64,000 nt of DNA. Source: Ooceraea biroi. Its lineage: Eukaryota > Arthropoda > Insecta > Hymenoptera > Formicidae. The notes under the pieces were generated by a model. It was not told the origin of the DNA. It saw only the letters and a list, made by a program, of their open reading frames with translations, and did not search any database. Of this stretch, positions 27,301 through 39,273 are shown in pieces. How positions within the stretch are numbered: the first letter of the stretch is position 1; every line of letters begins with the position of its first letter. The stretch lies in the NCBI RefSeq assembly GCF_003672135.1, contig NC_039511.1:10690464-10754463 (forward strand), in the 5' to 3' direction. The position numbers and the translations under genes are program-made.

Positions 27301-30300
27301 GGAAAAATGTAAATATGTATTCGTCATTAAACACAGGGGCAATACAAAGAGCACAAAATATCCGGCTACATATAATTCACGAAATTCCCAACAGTAACGG
27401 ACGCAAATCGATATACGAGCAATGCGTAGCCGACAGAAATTCGAAATGCGATAGTTTTATTTACCGAAATATCCAACCACGCGAAACGAATGCTGCAAAT
27501 GGACATTTGTTATCTGGGAGACGGATCGCGCGTTTGCAGGACAAGCAACAAATAAAGATGCACGCGAGAGATAACTCGAACGATCGTCAAACACGTTTGC
27601 GACCAACGCGAAAGACGAGCGCGCGTTATCGTCATCTTCCGTTTTTTCCTTCCTTTTCCGTTTTATCTTTTGCTCTCCCCGAGGGTGAGTACACACACGG
27701 CAATTCACGAGCAGCGATCTCGCGGGCACGCTTGCGCGTATTTGTTTCCGGTGTAAAACTTCCGTCGCTCACGTATCAAGAGACTCCGGAGCACGGAGGT
27801 TTTTCTTTGTCGGCAGAAACGAGAAACGAATCTGGGATTAATCCTCGAGCGATACGAGCGAAAGAAAATTACCCCTCTATAAATCGCGCTGTTTGTTTCG
27901 TCGATGTTTGTACAATCTCGAGATATATCGCTTTGTATCGAGACGAGCAAAAGGAAAGAAATAAAAGAAACCCCATGAGACGCAAATATGATCGTCGTTC
28001 TTTTGTAACGACGTTGCATAAACTCGCAATTACTCACCGTTACTCACGTCAGTTATATTCCTGTTGTTAGGGAATTAAATAGAGCACCAAAGTTAATTAA
28101 AATTGATGTTCAATAAAAAAGAATTTTAATCAGGACCGATAAATTAAAATGAAATTACAGATTAAATAAAATTGCACAGAAATTGAAAGACTACGGTTAG
28201 ATTAATTATTTTAATCGACATTTCTTAACAGAGATATATTTGTAGTTATCTTGGAATAAAATAATAAAATTCGATTTCTTTGACACAACAGCACGAAGCT
28301 TTTTCTGCAAAAAGTTTACAGTTTGTAAATCATAAATATGAATACCCATAGATTATAATGACGCTGCAATTTCGCAAAAACGTGGAGTTTTGCAAATAAA
28401 TCCATCGTTGTAAAGCGCTTTTCATAAATCGATCAGCAGCCATCTCGTTTTGGCATATGGGAATAAAAGGATCTGCACGATGGCAACCAATCGCCTTGCA
28501 TAAACGCTTGTGCTTTTCCTCCCAAGATTTTCTCGTCGCGCAAAGCCCCGAAGCTACCGACGGTTTTCCCTTTCCAGGACGTAATTAAGCTGGAGACACA
28601 ATATTGGACGTTGGTGGATATACCGAGGCAGGAGAAGCAGGAGACGGTGCCCGCCTTCGTGTTGCGTGCTTGCTCCATCATGGAGAAGACCCACAAGAGC
28701 GGAGAAGGCGTGAAAACCTCGGCGCGTCTCGCTGAGGAGGCTGAGACCAAGCGAGAGCGCATCGAGAGACTCGAGAGTGAGTATTTCAAGCAGAGTAGTC
28801 AGCATGGTAGCTATTGAGAGTAGTAATAGTGGAAGCCGGAAGTTTTGTCGGAGGAAGAAAACAATTCCCCATTGTCCTCCGTTCGTTCACCTAGCTCGCG
28901 ACTTTTGATTGCTGTCTAGCTTCAGCATCTTCGATCGATTACGGGATTCAATAAGCAGCGAATTAATCGCGAATTACTTTAGAATTAATTTTTCTTAGCA
29001 ATTTATTAGCATATAATCCTCTCGCCTGTTCTCGCTTAACGAGAAACATTTTCGTGCTTGGTCGAATTCTATTTTATTTCTATATTATATTAGATAGATC
29101 TTATTTCATTTTTTTCCGTTCTATCTTTACAATTGTAGATATAGATAGTATTAATATTATGCGCTTGCTCTGTTCGACGAAATGGATCAAACGTTCTCCT
29201 GTGCAAATTATGCAGAAGAGATCGGAGACACCGAAGATCCATTGCGCTCTAAGGCGAAGAATAACTGTCATATTTTACCATCTCTCGATTTTATTATTTA
29301 AGGGTATATGTTTGGTTGAATAATGAAATGGTTTTGCTGTCGATTATCAATAACATAGAAATTTTCGATAGGTTATTGGCATGTTTTATGAACATTAGAA
29401 AATTAATGGTCGTTAAATCTTTTTGTTCGAGGGCGAAAAATTAGATTTTTCAAGGAAAATTCGATATTTGTGATATTTAACAACTACGTATGCTAACTCT
29501 TTTCCGTTTCCGTTGGTTTTTGCCTCTTTATAAATATTCAACGATGTTTCGTACAGAAATTAATTACTTTTCCAGAGCGTGGAAAATTTATGGTATTTTT
29601 CATTATCGCAAAGCACAATAAAAATTATTCTTTACCGTGTCCTGCGAGGAGTTCTAAAAGCGGACGCCATTTCCGCGATGCTGCACGATCGTACGTCTGC
29701 CTGTGATTATCGCGGGTTCATAAATTATTTCGGCAAACAGAAGAACTTAACAACGTGAATTTACCGCGAGCCCCCCGATATTATAAGGTCTGTTCTTTAT
29801 TGCTGAACTACTGTACTAGTTCAGAGTTTATCTTTTTTACTACACATTGAAAGGAAAAGGATAAACTCTGAACTAGTGCAGCAGTTCAGCAATAAAGAAC
29901 AGACCTATAATTAAAAAATATTCAATATAAGTGCAATACTTCGTTCGCTTAATCAAAAGAATGTTTTTTTCCCCCTCTCATTCTTTTTGTTTCAGCAGCG
30001 AAATATAAGTAATGTATTGAAACCATTCGATACAAACGACTTGAGCTAATTGATTAATTCGATATCTAATTCAGCAGAAATTGCAGCCTATATTATGTTC
30101 TCTCTCATTTTATTTTATTTTATTTATATTTTATTTTATATTATATTTATATTATATTATATCTCATTTTATTCTATTTTATATTATATTTATAGTTTTA
30201 TATTGCATTTTTTTCGGTATCTATCATGCTTTACTTTATTTCATTGCTTTATTGATTTTATTTTATTTCGGTTTTTTTATATTTTGATCAAACTAATATG

Positions 30301-32186
30301 TATTTTTAGATGTTATTGGAAGAATGGAGAATGGATAGTGAATAAACCAAAATATTCTAAATGGCAGTTTGCAATATATAATAACTGTATGTAAATTAAT
30401 TAATAAACAATAAAAAGTTGCAGGACAACATTTTAAGGGACGTTAAAATGGAAGTTAAAAAGTTGGAAAATATTGTTACATGTCAAATATGCTGCGCAGT
30501 GTTTCGATTTGATTGCATGCTGCGTAAACGAATATATAATATTAACAGTCAATTTTCTGCGAGATTTCCGCAGTTTTGCAGCAAGACCAATATTTTTCTG
30601 AAAGTTAATTAATGCTTTATGGTGAAACGTCAGGCAAACTACAAGAATAAAATCGCACATAATATCCAATAATGGGTTTCATAATTTGATTTTGCGTTTT
30701 CTCTCGTTAATAAAAACTTGTTAAAATATGCTACGCCGTATTGACATGTATACAGATTCCATGCCATATAATTGAAAAAAAAAAAACATTTTCGGATTAA
30801 TTATACGGAGCAATTATATTCGAGTACCTCTCTTGGAATATGGCATGCATAGATATTTTATATAAATGATATAGAGAGAGATTTAAAAATATAAAAATGT
30901 TTTAAATAAATGATTTGTTAAATTACCTTTATTTACTTTCTTAATATTTATTTTAGAAACCACGCAAATATTTATAGTTGCATTAATTATTAGCTTAACC
31001 CAATTAAATATATTATAATGCATTTTGCATAGGTATGACTACGGCACAAATCGAAGCGGAAAATACTCAGATGACCAACGATCTGTACAGATTATTAAAA
31101 AAGTACACAGGTCTCAGGAATCTCATCAAAGAATTAAAGGTATGCACTTTGTAATTTAATTTCTTATACTGATGAAAAGTAATATGAAAAAAGGTTTCAA
31201 AGTTATTGTATGCTCTTTGTATCTCATAAGTCAACTACCTAAACAGCCTATACCTCGGTGCCAAAGTTGGAAATTACATTTTCTCAAAACAATGAATATT
31301 ATGCATATAAAATATTGCTCCTTTATAACTATTTTACGTAGAAATAAAAATTTACTAATAAGAATAGTATTATCGTCGAATACAGACATTCTTCGGTTAA
31401 AATAGATTTTTGAGACGCCACACACTAGACATCGTTTATCGACTCCGCGATTATGGTCGTAAAAGGGCGACGCTGTTCGATGATGGTGAAATGTAACACT
31501 GGCTATCATATTAGAACATTGTTACGATCACCCTTTTTCCCTTTACGTTCCAATAACTTGCGTACCGTTGCTGTTATAAGGCTCTCCCGTCAGCGACGCG
31601 TTATCGTCCACTCGTTTTATGCTCTTCCGCCATACAGTGTCAAATAAATCGAAGATTAAAGACGACCGTGCGTGAGTACCGTAATATCAAGGCAAACCCT
31701 CCGCTTTTCGCTGACCTTCGATCCTTCCGCAAACGCTCGCCCCGGAATTGTCACAGATCCGAAACCTCCTCAAACTCGGAGAGGTCGTTCAAATACATTT
31801 TACGTGACTTTCCAGGAAGTTAAAGTCTATTAAAATTATCCTCATTCTTCTGATCCTCATCGCGTTTTATTGCAGACTAATAATCGACACCTTTTGTCGG
31901 AACGAGTTTCATTCACAAAATTTCTAACTGAAATCGTGGAATAAAAGAGATCCTTCAAAGACGAGAATTAAATTGTCAAGCGGTTCCTCTCTACGATAAA
32001 CGCGTACAGATTTATCGTTTATTGATCGGGATGATTGAAGAGGACCACTTTCTATCGCAGGAGGAGTACAACAGCTCGAAGGTGTATCCAATGTTCCCAC
32101 GTTACACAATACTGAAGGACATGATAAAGGACATAATGCACAATCCGGACTACATGGAGGTCTGTCACGAGGTGGACCAAGCATAG
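24261..32186 (+). CDS. Unrecognised helical/coiled-coil protein, C-terminal 229 residues (five exons)
   Basis: Five exons join in one frame: 24261-24338, 26476-26657, 28578-28776, 31033-31139 and 32061-32186 (stop TAG 32184-32186). Every junction is AG before and GT after, and phases match (1, 0, 1, 0). The visible protein is acidic/basic, helix-rich and free of membrane segments or a signal peptide. Residues 1-26 carry KFTQSVRRIVQDVKDEG; 27-86 contain a helical block ending QRYNHLKVMIK; 87-153 include an aromatic YWTLVDIP patch and a charged AEEAETKRERIERLES helix; 154-188 form another helix (AENTQMTNDLYRLLKKYTG); 189-229 end in PMFPRYTILKDMIKDIM and HEVDQA. The sequence looks conserved and cytosolic, but I do not recognise the family and assign no function. 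The 5' exons are missing: exon one begins with two bases of a split codon, so the start lies upstream. Confidence 0.75.
26476..26657 (+). CDS. Helical-protein gene, second supported exon
   Basis: It encodes GQTKEEVIETNERLRVVRIR and onwards to HLKVMIK, then the donor GTAAGA. The acceptor CGCAG is weak in pyrimidines, but a branch-point-like CTTACAAT lies about 30 bases upstream and this acceptor is the one that keeps phase with the previous exon. The open frame continues upstream to an in-frame ATG at 26418, so an alternative first exon starting there (adding MNPVIHVSPYNVRVSVVDAG) cannot be excluded. Confidence 0.7.
27282..28070 (+). other. Intronic open frame of 262 codons, coding status doubtful
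   Basis: This is the longest uninterrupted open frame in the window. It lies wholly within the intron 26658-28577 and starts with ATG. The translation is rich in Arg, Lys, Ser and Asn with a basic C-terminus (RKYDRRSFVTTLHK). It has no recognisable domain, no signal peptide or membrane segment, and no heptads. Overlapping open frames on the other strand suggest a stop-poor composition rather than selection. I regard it as probably non-coding, but its length is unusual for this AT content. Confidence 0.15.
28578..28776 (+). CDS. Helical-protein gene, third supported exon
   Basis: The acceptor is TTTTCCCTTTCCAG (strong pyrimidine tract) and the donor is GTGAGT. It encodes DVIKLETQYWTLVDIPRQEK and onwards to a charged helix ETKRERIERLES. 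This exon is the most GC-rich and coding-like of the set. Confidence 0.75.
29786..29906. mobile_element. Palindromic MITE-like hairpin, 47-bp arms
   Basis: Left arm 29786-29832 and right arm 29860-29906 are reverse complements with two mismatches in 47 bases, separated by a 27-base loop. The ends read AGGTCTGTTC and GAACAGACCT. The flanks carry ATA on both sides, which may be a short target-site duplication. There is no coding capacity. It sits in an intron of the helical-protein gene, so its transcript would fold into a long hairpin. Confidence 0.75.
30107..30200. repeat. ATTTT/ATATT low-complexity repeat
   Basis: A run of degenerate five- and six-base A+T units, such as ATTTTATTTT and ATTATATT. 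The open frames crossing it are simple-sequence artefacts rich in Phe, Tyr, Ile and Leu. Confidence 0.8.
31033..31139 (+). CDS. Helical-protein gene, fourth supported exon
   Basis: The acceptor is TTTTGCATAG and the donor is GTATGC. It encodes MTTAQIEAENTQMTNDLYRL followed by LKKYTGLRNLIKELK after a split Ser codon. It is helix-forming, with leucines spaced as in a coiled coil. The exon ends in phase 0, and both the terminal exon at 32061 and the candidate alternative exon at 32393 can accept this phase. Confidence 0.75.
32061..32186 (+). CDS. Helical-protein gene, terminal coding exon
   Basis: The acceptor is TCTATCGCAG. It encodes 41 residues, including SSKVYPMFPRYTILKDMIKD, and ends at TAG 32184-32186. 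A consensus donor (CCT before GTAAGTTC) lies at 32225/32226, only 39 bases after the stop, so an intron in the 3' UTR is possible without the usual distance signal for nonsense-mediated decay. Confidence 0.75.
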   Translation, partial: EEYNSSKVYPMFPRYTILKDMIKDIMHNPDYMEVCHEVDQA

Positions 32187-32392
32187 CGGCCCGACCCCCT
32201 CCACCGTTCGCCACGTATGACCCTGTAAGTTCTTCGGGGTCTTCGCGTGGTCGTCGGTGAAGGGGGTGAACTACAGAATGCTTCACAGCTTCGACTGATA
32301 ATTTCACTTTGGACAACAATCAGCCACCTTGTTGTAACTTTCTTTCTTTTGATCCCACTTCCCGTCCTGCACCCGTTTCCTCTTGCCCACAG

Positions 32393-32490
32393 TCGCCGTC
32401 ATCGCTGGTTCGAGTTTGCAGCAAATCTGGAGCAACAAGCTATGTGTCATCGTGTGTTAATGCTTGCGAATTGTATATAATTTCTCGCAG
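32393..32490 (+). CDS. Candidate alternative exon (coding or 3' UTR)
   Basis: This 98-base segment has excellent borders: acceptor TTTCCTCTTGCCCACAG and donor CGCAG before GTAAGT. Read in phase 0, as left by the exon ending at 31139, it is fully open (SPSSLVRVCSKSGATSYVSS and onward) and leaves phase 2. That is exactly what the segment after 32530 or 32599 needs. Alternatively it is a 3' UTR exon spliced from the donor at 32226. The translation itself is not recognisable, so the splice sites carry the case. Confidence 0.35.
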
Positions 32491-32530
32491 GTAAGTTGGC
32501 TCCAGTTCCCTTTGCACGTGTTTTGTAAAG

Positions 32531-32669
32531 TTTTCGGGACGATGAAGAAGTTGAATTTTCGCGTGGACTGTGTGCGTCAACGACATCGTGGATTAACAGC
32601 GAGCACCTCAACGTATTGGAAGAGCAGCACGTCACGAAGATGAAAGAATTCGTCGCGGAATCAAGGTAG
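32531..32669 (+). CDS. Candidate alternative terminal exon ending EFVAESR-stop
   Basis: The open frame after the stop at 32526-32528 encodes FRDDEEVEFSRGLCASTTSW and then INSEHLNVLEEQHVTKMKEF and VAESR, with TAG at 32667-32669. The EHLNVLEEQHVTKMKEFVAE part looks like a real amphipathic helix. Acceptors at 32530 (TTTTGTAAAG) or 32599 (GATTAACAG) both need phase 2, which the exon at 32393-32490 provides. It may be the last exon of an alternative form of the helical protein, or the end of another transcript. I do not recognise the family. Confidence 0.3.
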
Positions 32670-35383
32670 GTCGTGGAATCGTTATTGCGAGAAGCGTCCG
32701 CCAGAATATTCCTGCTGTTGCTGTTTGCTGCGGAATCATCGCGAACGGATCGAAAGAAAAGCATCCTTATTCAACGCTTAAATATCAGAACTATTTCTTT
32801 GTTAATTTCATAGATGACTTTTGTCATACTTTATTTCATTAAGTTCAAGATAAACATTAGGAAGATTAAAACGATGCCACCTTATTGGATTAAACCCGCA
32901 GATGAAATAATGGCGACGGTTCTGGAACTTCACTTTATTAAATCCGATATTTTCCGCATCTTATGAAGGAAGTAACTCGAATTTCCACGATGTGAGTTCA
33001 AGTAGCAGGATTCGCGAGACTTCAGCACACTGGCAGGCAAGGGGTGATTTTACAATTTCCGATTTCGCGTCAGAATATTCGCTCGCATGTGGCACACGCA
33101 AGAAGCCACGTTATTATTATTAATAATGACTGTCGCGTGCACGTGGCATGCCGTTAAATCGTAATCGATTAAGAACAAAATTCGCAAGAGGTGTCAAGTG
33201 AATCCGTGTGAGCCCGCGAGCGTGAGTTTGTACATAGGTGTAACTCGTGTGCGTGAGATTGCGAGAGTGTTGTCGATCACGAAATACATATATTACCTAT
33301 TATCTGCTTCCTGCTATGTAGGACTCCTGTAAGGAGAGAGTGTCGTAATAGTTCGGTTCCACGTAACCGAACTCGTGCTTCACCTACGAACAGGACAAAG
33401 ATAGAATGATTCCAAAAAATTTGCATTGAGGAACGTTGTATAAAAAAAACACACACACATTTATAAAGACGTTGATTAAAAATTTAACGCTTCAAATAAT
33501 GAAATTTTATAAAGTTAACTCTAAATGAGGAAATTTTATTGGAATGTACGGATTATATTGAGTGTATAATATTGAAGTGTTTCGCGTATAAATTCATACA
33601 TTTAAAGAAAACTTTGTAAAATGTAAATTCATATCACGAGACCAAAGTGAATTAAGTTCGAAATCTGTCAGTTCAATGCAGATCCAGCATCTGTATTAAA
33701 TGGAGCTCACAGAGCGGGCTTTGATTTAATTCAGCGTTCAAATCAAGAATGAAATGTGAATTTATTATAATATTATTTCTTTCTATAGTACTCTATAGCA
33801 CATTTTACAGCTGTAAATCATTGAAACAATCTAAGAAATAATCTGAGAGGATATTCTTTTTTCACGCCGGTTTCAATTCAAAGTCGATATTTCCGCGGTG
33901 TAATCTCTATTTTTCCTTTACTTACGTGTTTACTACATTTACTTACGTGTTTACTACATTTTTATCAGTTATTCGTTTTATGTAATCCATAAAGTATGCG
34001 TATGGTGCTGAATATTAATCGACAGCTTAGCTGTATGTACAAACCATACATATTAATGACTAAGATACATGCAATGTTTCCATTACGAATCACGAGATAA
34101 GCTAAGATTGCATCCGCGTGCTATAAACATTAACATATTTCTTTCGTGTAGCAAGCAGAACGGTACAAATGTCACGTACACGCATTTTCAATTTTTTAAC
34201 GCAACGCGAAATAATTTTTCAAGGCAGTGGTTCGCCTGCATTTCCAACGCATGTTCGAGTAAAATATTTATCATCGTACGTCCTACATCGTGTATTATTT
34301 AACGTCAAATGCGGTTCTCGGTTATCTCTGTTTAAACGCAATTTTCGTGCTAAATAAGTCACATTTGGGCAAAAAGGAGATTAATCAATAACTGAATGTC
34401 ATTGATTAATGTGATTTACCCAATCGTCAAACAGTCGCATTTAGCTAAACATGCAATGAGCACATTTGTGTGCTTAACAACAACAGCCGTGTGAGAGAAA
34501 GGAGGCAAGAGAGAAGATATGAGAGAAAGAGTGAGTGAATGAGAGAAAAAGTAACATTCCCTATACACGTTGCACTAAATAATGAAGAATGCTTTGGAAT
34601 GAGAGCATTAATTAAGTGTTAATTTGACATAACGAACGTCATATTTATCATACCCGCTTCGGTAAGGAAAGTCTGCGAGAAATCATGCAAAATTATGCAA
34701 ATGCCTGCACAAAACACAAGGGAACAAGGATTTGAGAAAATATCAAAGCTATAAGATTTCAAGTAATTCCTTTGCCTGTCCGTTACCTTTAAAGATAATT
34801 TAAAGACATTCGCGGAAATATATTTGAACGTGAAGTTTATTGCTCGCCGCTTAATTAGCGTGGAAGGATGGAGAGAGAGACACCCGTTACCAATATAAAT
34901 ATTGTATAAAAAATTACGGAAGAATTGAGTCCGATCGACCGAAACTTTAGCAAATCTTTCTCGAGGGACTTTCGCCCCGGGGTGTATTTGCATCCGCACG
35001 ATTGCGCATGCATACGCGTGCTGTTCGATAGTGACAAAAACGCAGGGGATGTTGTCGCGGATCAGCTGTCCGACGCATAAAATGTGCCATGTTCTCCAAG
35101 TGCTATATATATACCTCATGTAAGTATCTACGTAAAAACCGCATAAGCGCGCACGTTACACGTAATGCAAATAACACGTAACGCAGTTGCACCGACGATG
35201 AGATAGCGCCAGCAATTAATCCGAGGTGCAAGTAACAGTAACGTAATAAGAGGATCCTTGAGAATTCTGTTATTCTCGGTATCATTAAGGTTTAATAGTA
35301 TAACGATTTGTGTGTATACTAAAGTACATATTAAAAGAAAATATGGCTGACAGCCCGAAATCAAAATACAAAATATAATACGC

Positions 35384-35448
35384 GGCAGACATTGGAACGA
35401 CGAATGGAGGCTCCGCTCCACGCACGTGGGCCCTTTCCAATGTTTGCC
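35384..35448. repeat. Short inverted repeat (13-bp arms)
   Basis: GGCAGACATTGGA (35384-35396) is matched by TCCAATGTTTGCC (35436-35448), reverse complementary with one mismatch. The spacer is GC-rich and contains CACGTG. It may be the remnant of a small transposable element. Confidence 0.4.
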
Positions 35449-36308
35449 GATGGTTAGTGACCCCCTCCCTCCCTCAACTCTGAGTCCCCATTTTGAAGCA
35501 TTTTTAGCACCGTATAATCAAAACAAATGTAATTCATCAAAATGTCTAATCAAATCCCAATAGTGTATCTTCAATCATCGTTCACGAAGCTGGATACAGG
35601 CGAGAAACGTACATAAGTTACGAAATCAAAACAAAACGGTTTTCCTCTAATGATTTTATTATTATTTTTATACGTAAATGCTGATTTAATAATTAAATGA
35701 TCTTGGACATTGAGAATCAAAATTTTTATCCAAAAAAGATATTTTTAGAGAGAAGACACTCTTTTGAAAAAGAAAATAATCAAAAATTGCCCAACGTTTT
35801 AGCTTTGTACATTGTATATTTGTTATTAGCTTTGTATATTCTGTTAAACAATCAAACGAACAATAATTTCTATTATTACGCGTTTCCGATATACAACAAC
35901 AATGATGTTGATATAAATAAAAGCATTGTAGCATCGAGTAAAAGCAGTAATCAATGATATATTATGCAATATATCATTCATGCATTATGCAATATGCAAC
36001 AACATAATATGCTATTATGTTGTTATTAGCTTTAAATGTTAATACTTTTTAATGTACGGCAATTATATTGTCGGGAAAAGATCAAAGGACTCATCAAAAT
36101 CAGTGTAATTCATTTAATTTCAGAAATTGTGCCATAACAATCTGTCTGCATCCAGCACGTTTATAAAATCTTTTCTCTGCATTAACTGTTTAGAATAGAG
36201 CTTTTGACGTATGCATTTATCTTCCACTATGTATATAAAAAACATTGCAATATATTGTCAGAAGGCATTTGATACAAGTCTTCAAACACAGACACACATA
36301 CACACATA

Positions 36309-36330
36309 CACACACACACACACACACACA
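36309..36330. repeat. (CA)n microsatellite
   Basis: Eleven CA units, preceded from about 36290 by interrupted CACA/CATA units. Confidence 0.9.
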
Positions 36331-38996
36331 AAATAATTTACCGAATGAAACATCACGAAATGCAGAATATCGATTATTAATTTTGCTATGATTCTTTGGA
36401 ATTTTGGAATAGGAGATTCATATATTGAAAGATTAATTTTTCTCAAGATATTTATACGCTAAAGAAATTTGCAGGGTATTTTCACTTAAGAGATAAAGAG
36501 AAGTGTCTTTTTTTACCAAAGAATGGGTATTCTCCATATATTTTGCAAACAAAAATGTTTTCGAACAATTTTCTGAAACTCCTCAGAAAAATTTTCGGAA
36601 AAACCGATATTATTTTAAGGAAGAAGCTTTGATATTCCGCGTATAATCGGAATATATTTTCCGGCACTTTAAAGTCTAAATATTCATGTGTCATACGGAG
36701 ATCTTTATATCTATTTATCTGTTTTACGATGCAACTTGTGTAAAAATATTTATAGTCTTGTATATCAAAACCGCTAATAATATTTGCGACCAAGATAATG
36801 AATATATAAATCTATATCGGATATTAATTGAAGGCTTCGAAGTCCAACGGGGGTCTAAATGCTAATAAATTAACAAAATTAATTATTTCATAGTTGAATA
36901 AGTAAATAAATCTGATAGAAATCAAAATTGTTTTAAATTATAACTCATAAAAACATATTAAATTGTTTTGGCTATAGTAATAAACTTTTTTGTAATTCAT
37001 TAAATTATATAATTAGTGTCATAATTAAATATTTCGTAATATAAATATATTTAAATCTTATATCATAATTAGAATTTATACATGAGAGATTTATGTGAAA
37101 ACTGAATATTATTGTTGTTATATTACACCTCACATACAATATATTCTATATTTATTACTACTAGAAATTATTTATATAAAACATGATTAACTACTATCTT
37201 ATCTTCTCTATAAAAAAAACAATACATGCATAGACCCTCCCTTTACGATCTTCAATTTCTCCTTTAGTTATATCAATAGCTAAAATCGATCATTGTACTA
37301 TTTAATGCTCGCTCTTACTGTACGATTTTCAGTACGATATTGTTAAAATTACTCATGATCAGATCAACAGTGTTGAAAATCACTGAAACCACCAATTGAT
37401 CTCACATTCATCGTTTTCCTAGCTCCTTTTGGTTCCTATTACAGATATTTTTGCCTTGAATCAGAGAAATACTATGTTTAAGGATCAACGCAAGTCGATT
37501 GTGCGAAAATCGCGCGGTGCAAACGGGCTCTTACAATATCACCGTATAAAGGAGGATTAAACTGTAAACTCGCGTTTATCACCGGGCGATTGACTCGCTC
37601 CGGGCGCGGTGCAGCTAAGCTATTTTTTATGCAACCGGAGAACTTTCTTAGACCAATTACTGTGTAACGTATAAGATGAACTTATAAGATGTATAGCGTA
37701 ATGCTAAAAAACCGTATGTGTAGCGACGGAATACAGCTACTACTCGATATGCAATGTCTCTGAATTGAAGAATAATAGCAAGCGTGCTCGCCTTTTCGAC
37801 GAAACTAGGAGAGTGCCAAGTAGATTTTGAAAGTTTATACGCGAGTGTGTGTGTGCGAATGCAAAGACTTGTGTGCATATGTATGTGTGTGTGCCTATAT
37901 GCATGCGTGCGTGCCTGTCATGTGTCTGTCATGTTTTTATAGAGTGCTGGCTGTAACTTTGAGAGCGGTGCTCTCGTACGCTGAACTGATCATTGTACAA
38001 TTTAATTATTATTCCTGGATCAATTTATAATGCTGGACGCAGTTGCTTCTTCTTGTTTCTCTTTGACGATGAATATTTAATTAGAGACATTCTCGGGGGA
38101 TTATGTGATATCGATAATAATTGAGTTCCTTGAATCAAATTATGTTGAGTGTCGAGAGTGTATCTTTGTAACAAATAATAATTATTATGGAGAATATTAA
38201 TTATTATAGAGAAATATGTAATACCAGAAGAAACTTAATGGAAACTTGGGGAAATGTTTTAAGAATATTACAGAGAAATGAATATGATAAGATATGATAC
38301 GATATGCAGGACTGAAGATCACTTCAGCGAGAATAGCTATTTATCATCTAAGTATAAAATGACGAACGTTTACAGAGGTGTCAGATATGAGAGATCTACC
38401 GAATGTGTTTTAAAAGAGCGTGTATATGGTAGATTTACATAACTGTATTAGTATTATAATTAAATATCTCTTTCGTCCTTAATAGTCCCTCGATCTCTCG
38501 TAAGACATATCTAACATAAATGCGATTCTTAAGCGTTTGCACTTATTTCATTAAAAATATTGCAAGTGTTACGTAAATTTCGTTACATGACTAAAATTTT
38601 AATTCAAAATAAAAAATTTTCATTCAATCAGTCACAAAAAAAGCAAAGATATCACACGTTGTTGATCAATAGTGATTAAAAAATGTTCAAAATGTGATTC
38701 AAAGTTTGCGAAACAAAATATGTATCAGTAACGTGTCAGTTTCATAAAATAAAATAACGATAACGAGATCGAAGGACCATTAACGATTAAATACGTATGG
38801 ATAAGTGTACGATACTATTAATTGCGAGGAATCCGGTGGATTTCCGTTGCGAGGAAACTAGATTTTTCTCCCAATCTCGTTGTCGCTCCTACTTAAGTAT
38901 GTTTGCGAATTTACAAATGATATTCTTGACCAATCTCTCTATTTGTCTATAATCATCACGTTACATTGTCTGTCTGTATAATCGCATATGCTCTCT

Positions 38997-39010
38997 CGCG
39001 CGCGCGCGCG
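38997..39010. repeat. (CG)n run
   Basis: Seven CG units directly after a short CT run, in otherwise AT-rich DNA. Confidence 0.9.
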
Positions 39011-39273
39011 AAACGCATGTTCACATAAAAAAAAGAATCTCTAACGTTTTAATCCGCTTTCTTCTACACGTCGAACATATACACATATATATATTCAGCT
39101 TTTTATTAACAATAAGCGTTTTGGGTGCATATCGATAAGTCGTACATATAAGTGTAACATTTTTACGAAGAAATATATTTTGACAAATTCCTCGTTGACG
39201 AGTTCACCCAAATGAGGAAACACTCACGAGAAGATCGACATCCCTCGAGATCAGTTATTTGCAGTATTACATT

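Noticed and set aside
28433..28805. Open frames on the - strand opposite the exon 28578-28776
   Set aside because: They are antisense shadows of a well-supported + strand exon, with no splice sites or family resemblance.
32486..32497. Recursive-splicing-like sequence CTCGCAG/GTAAGT
   Set aside because: A strong acceptor at 32392 makes an ordinary exon (32393-32490) with this donor the simpler explanation.
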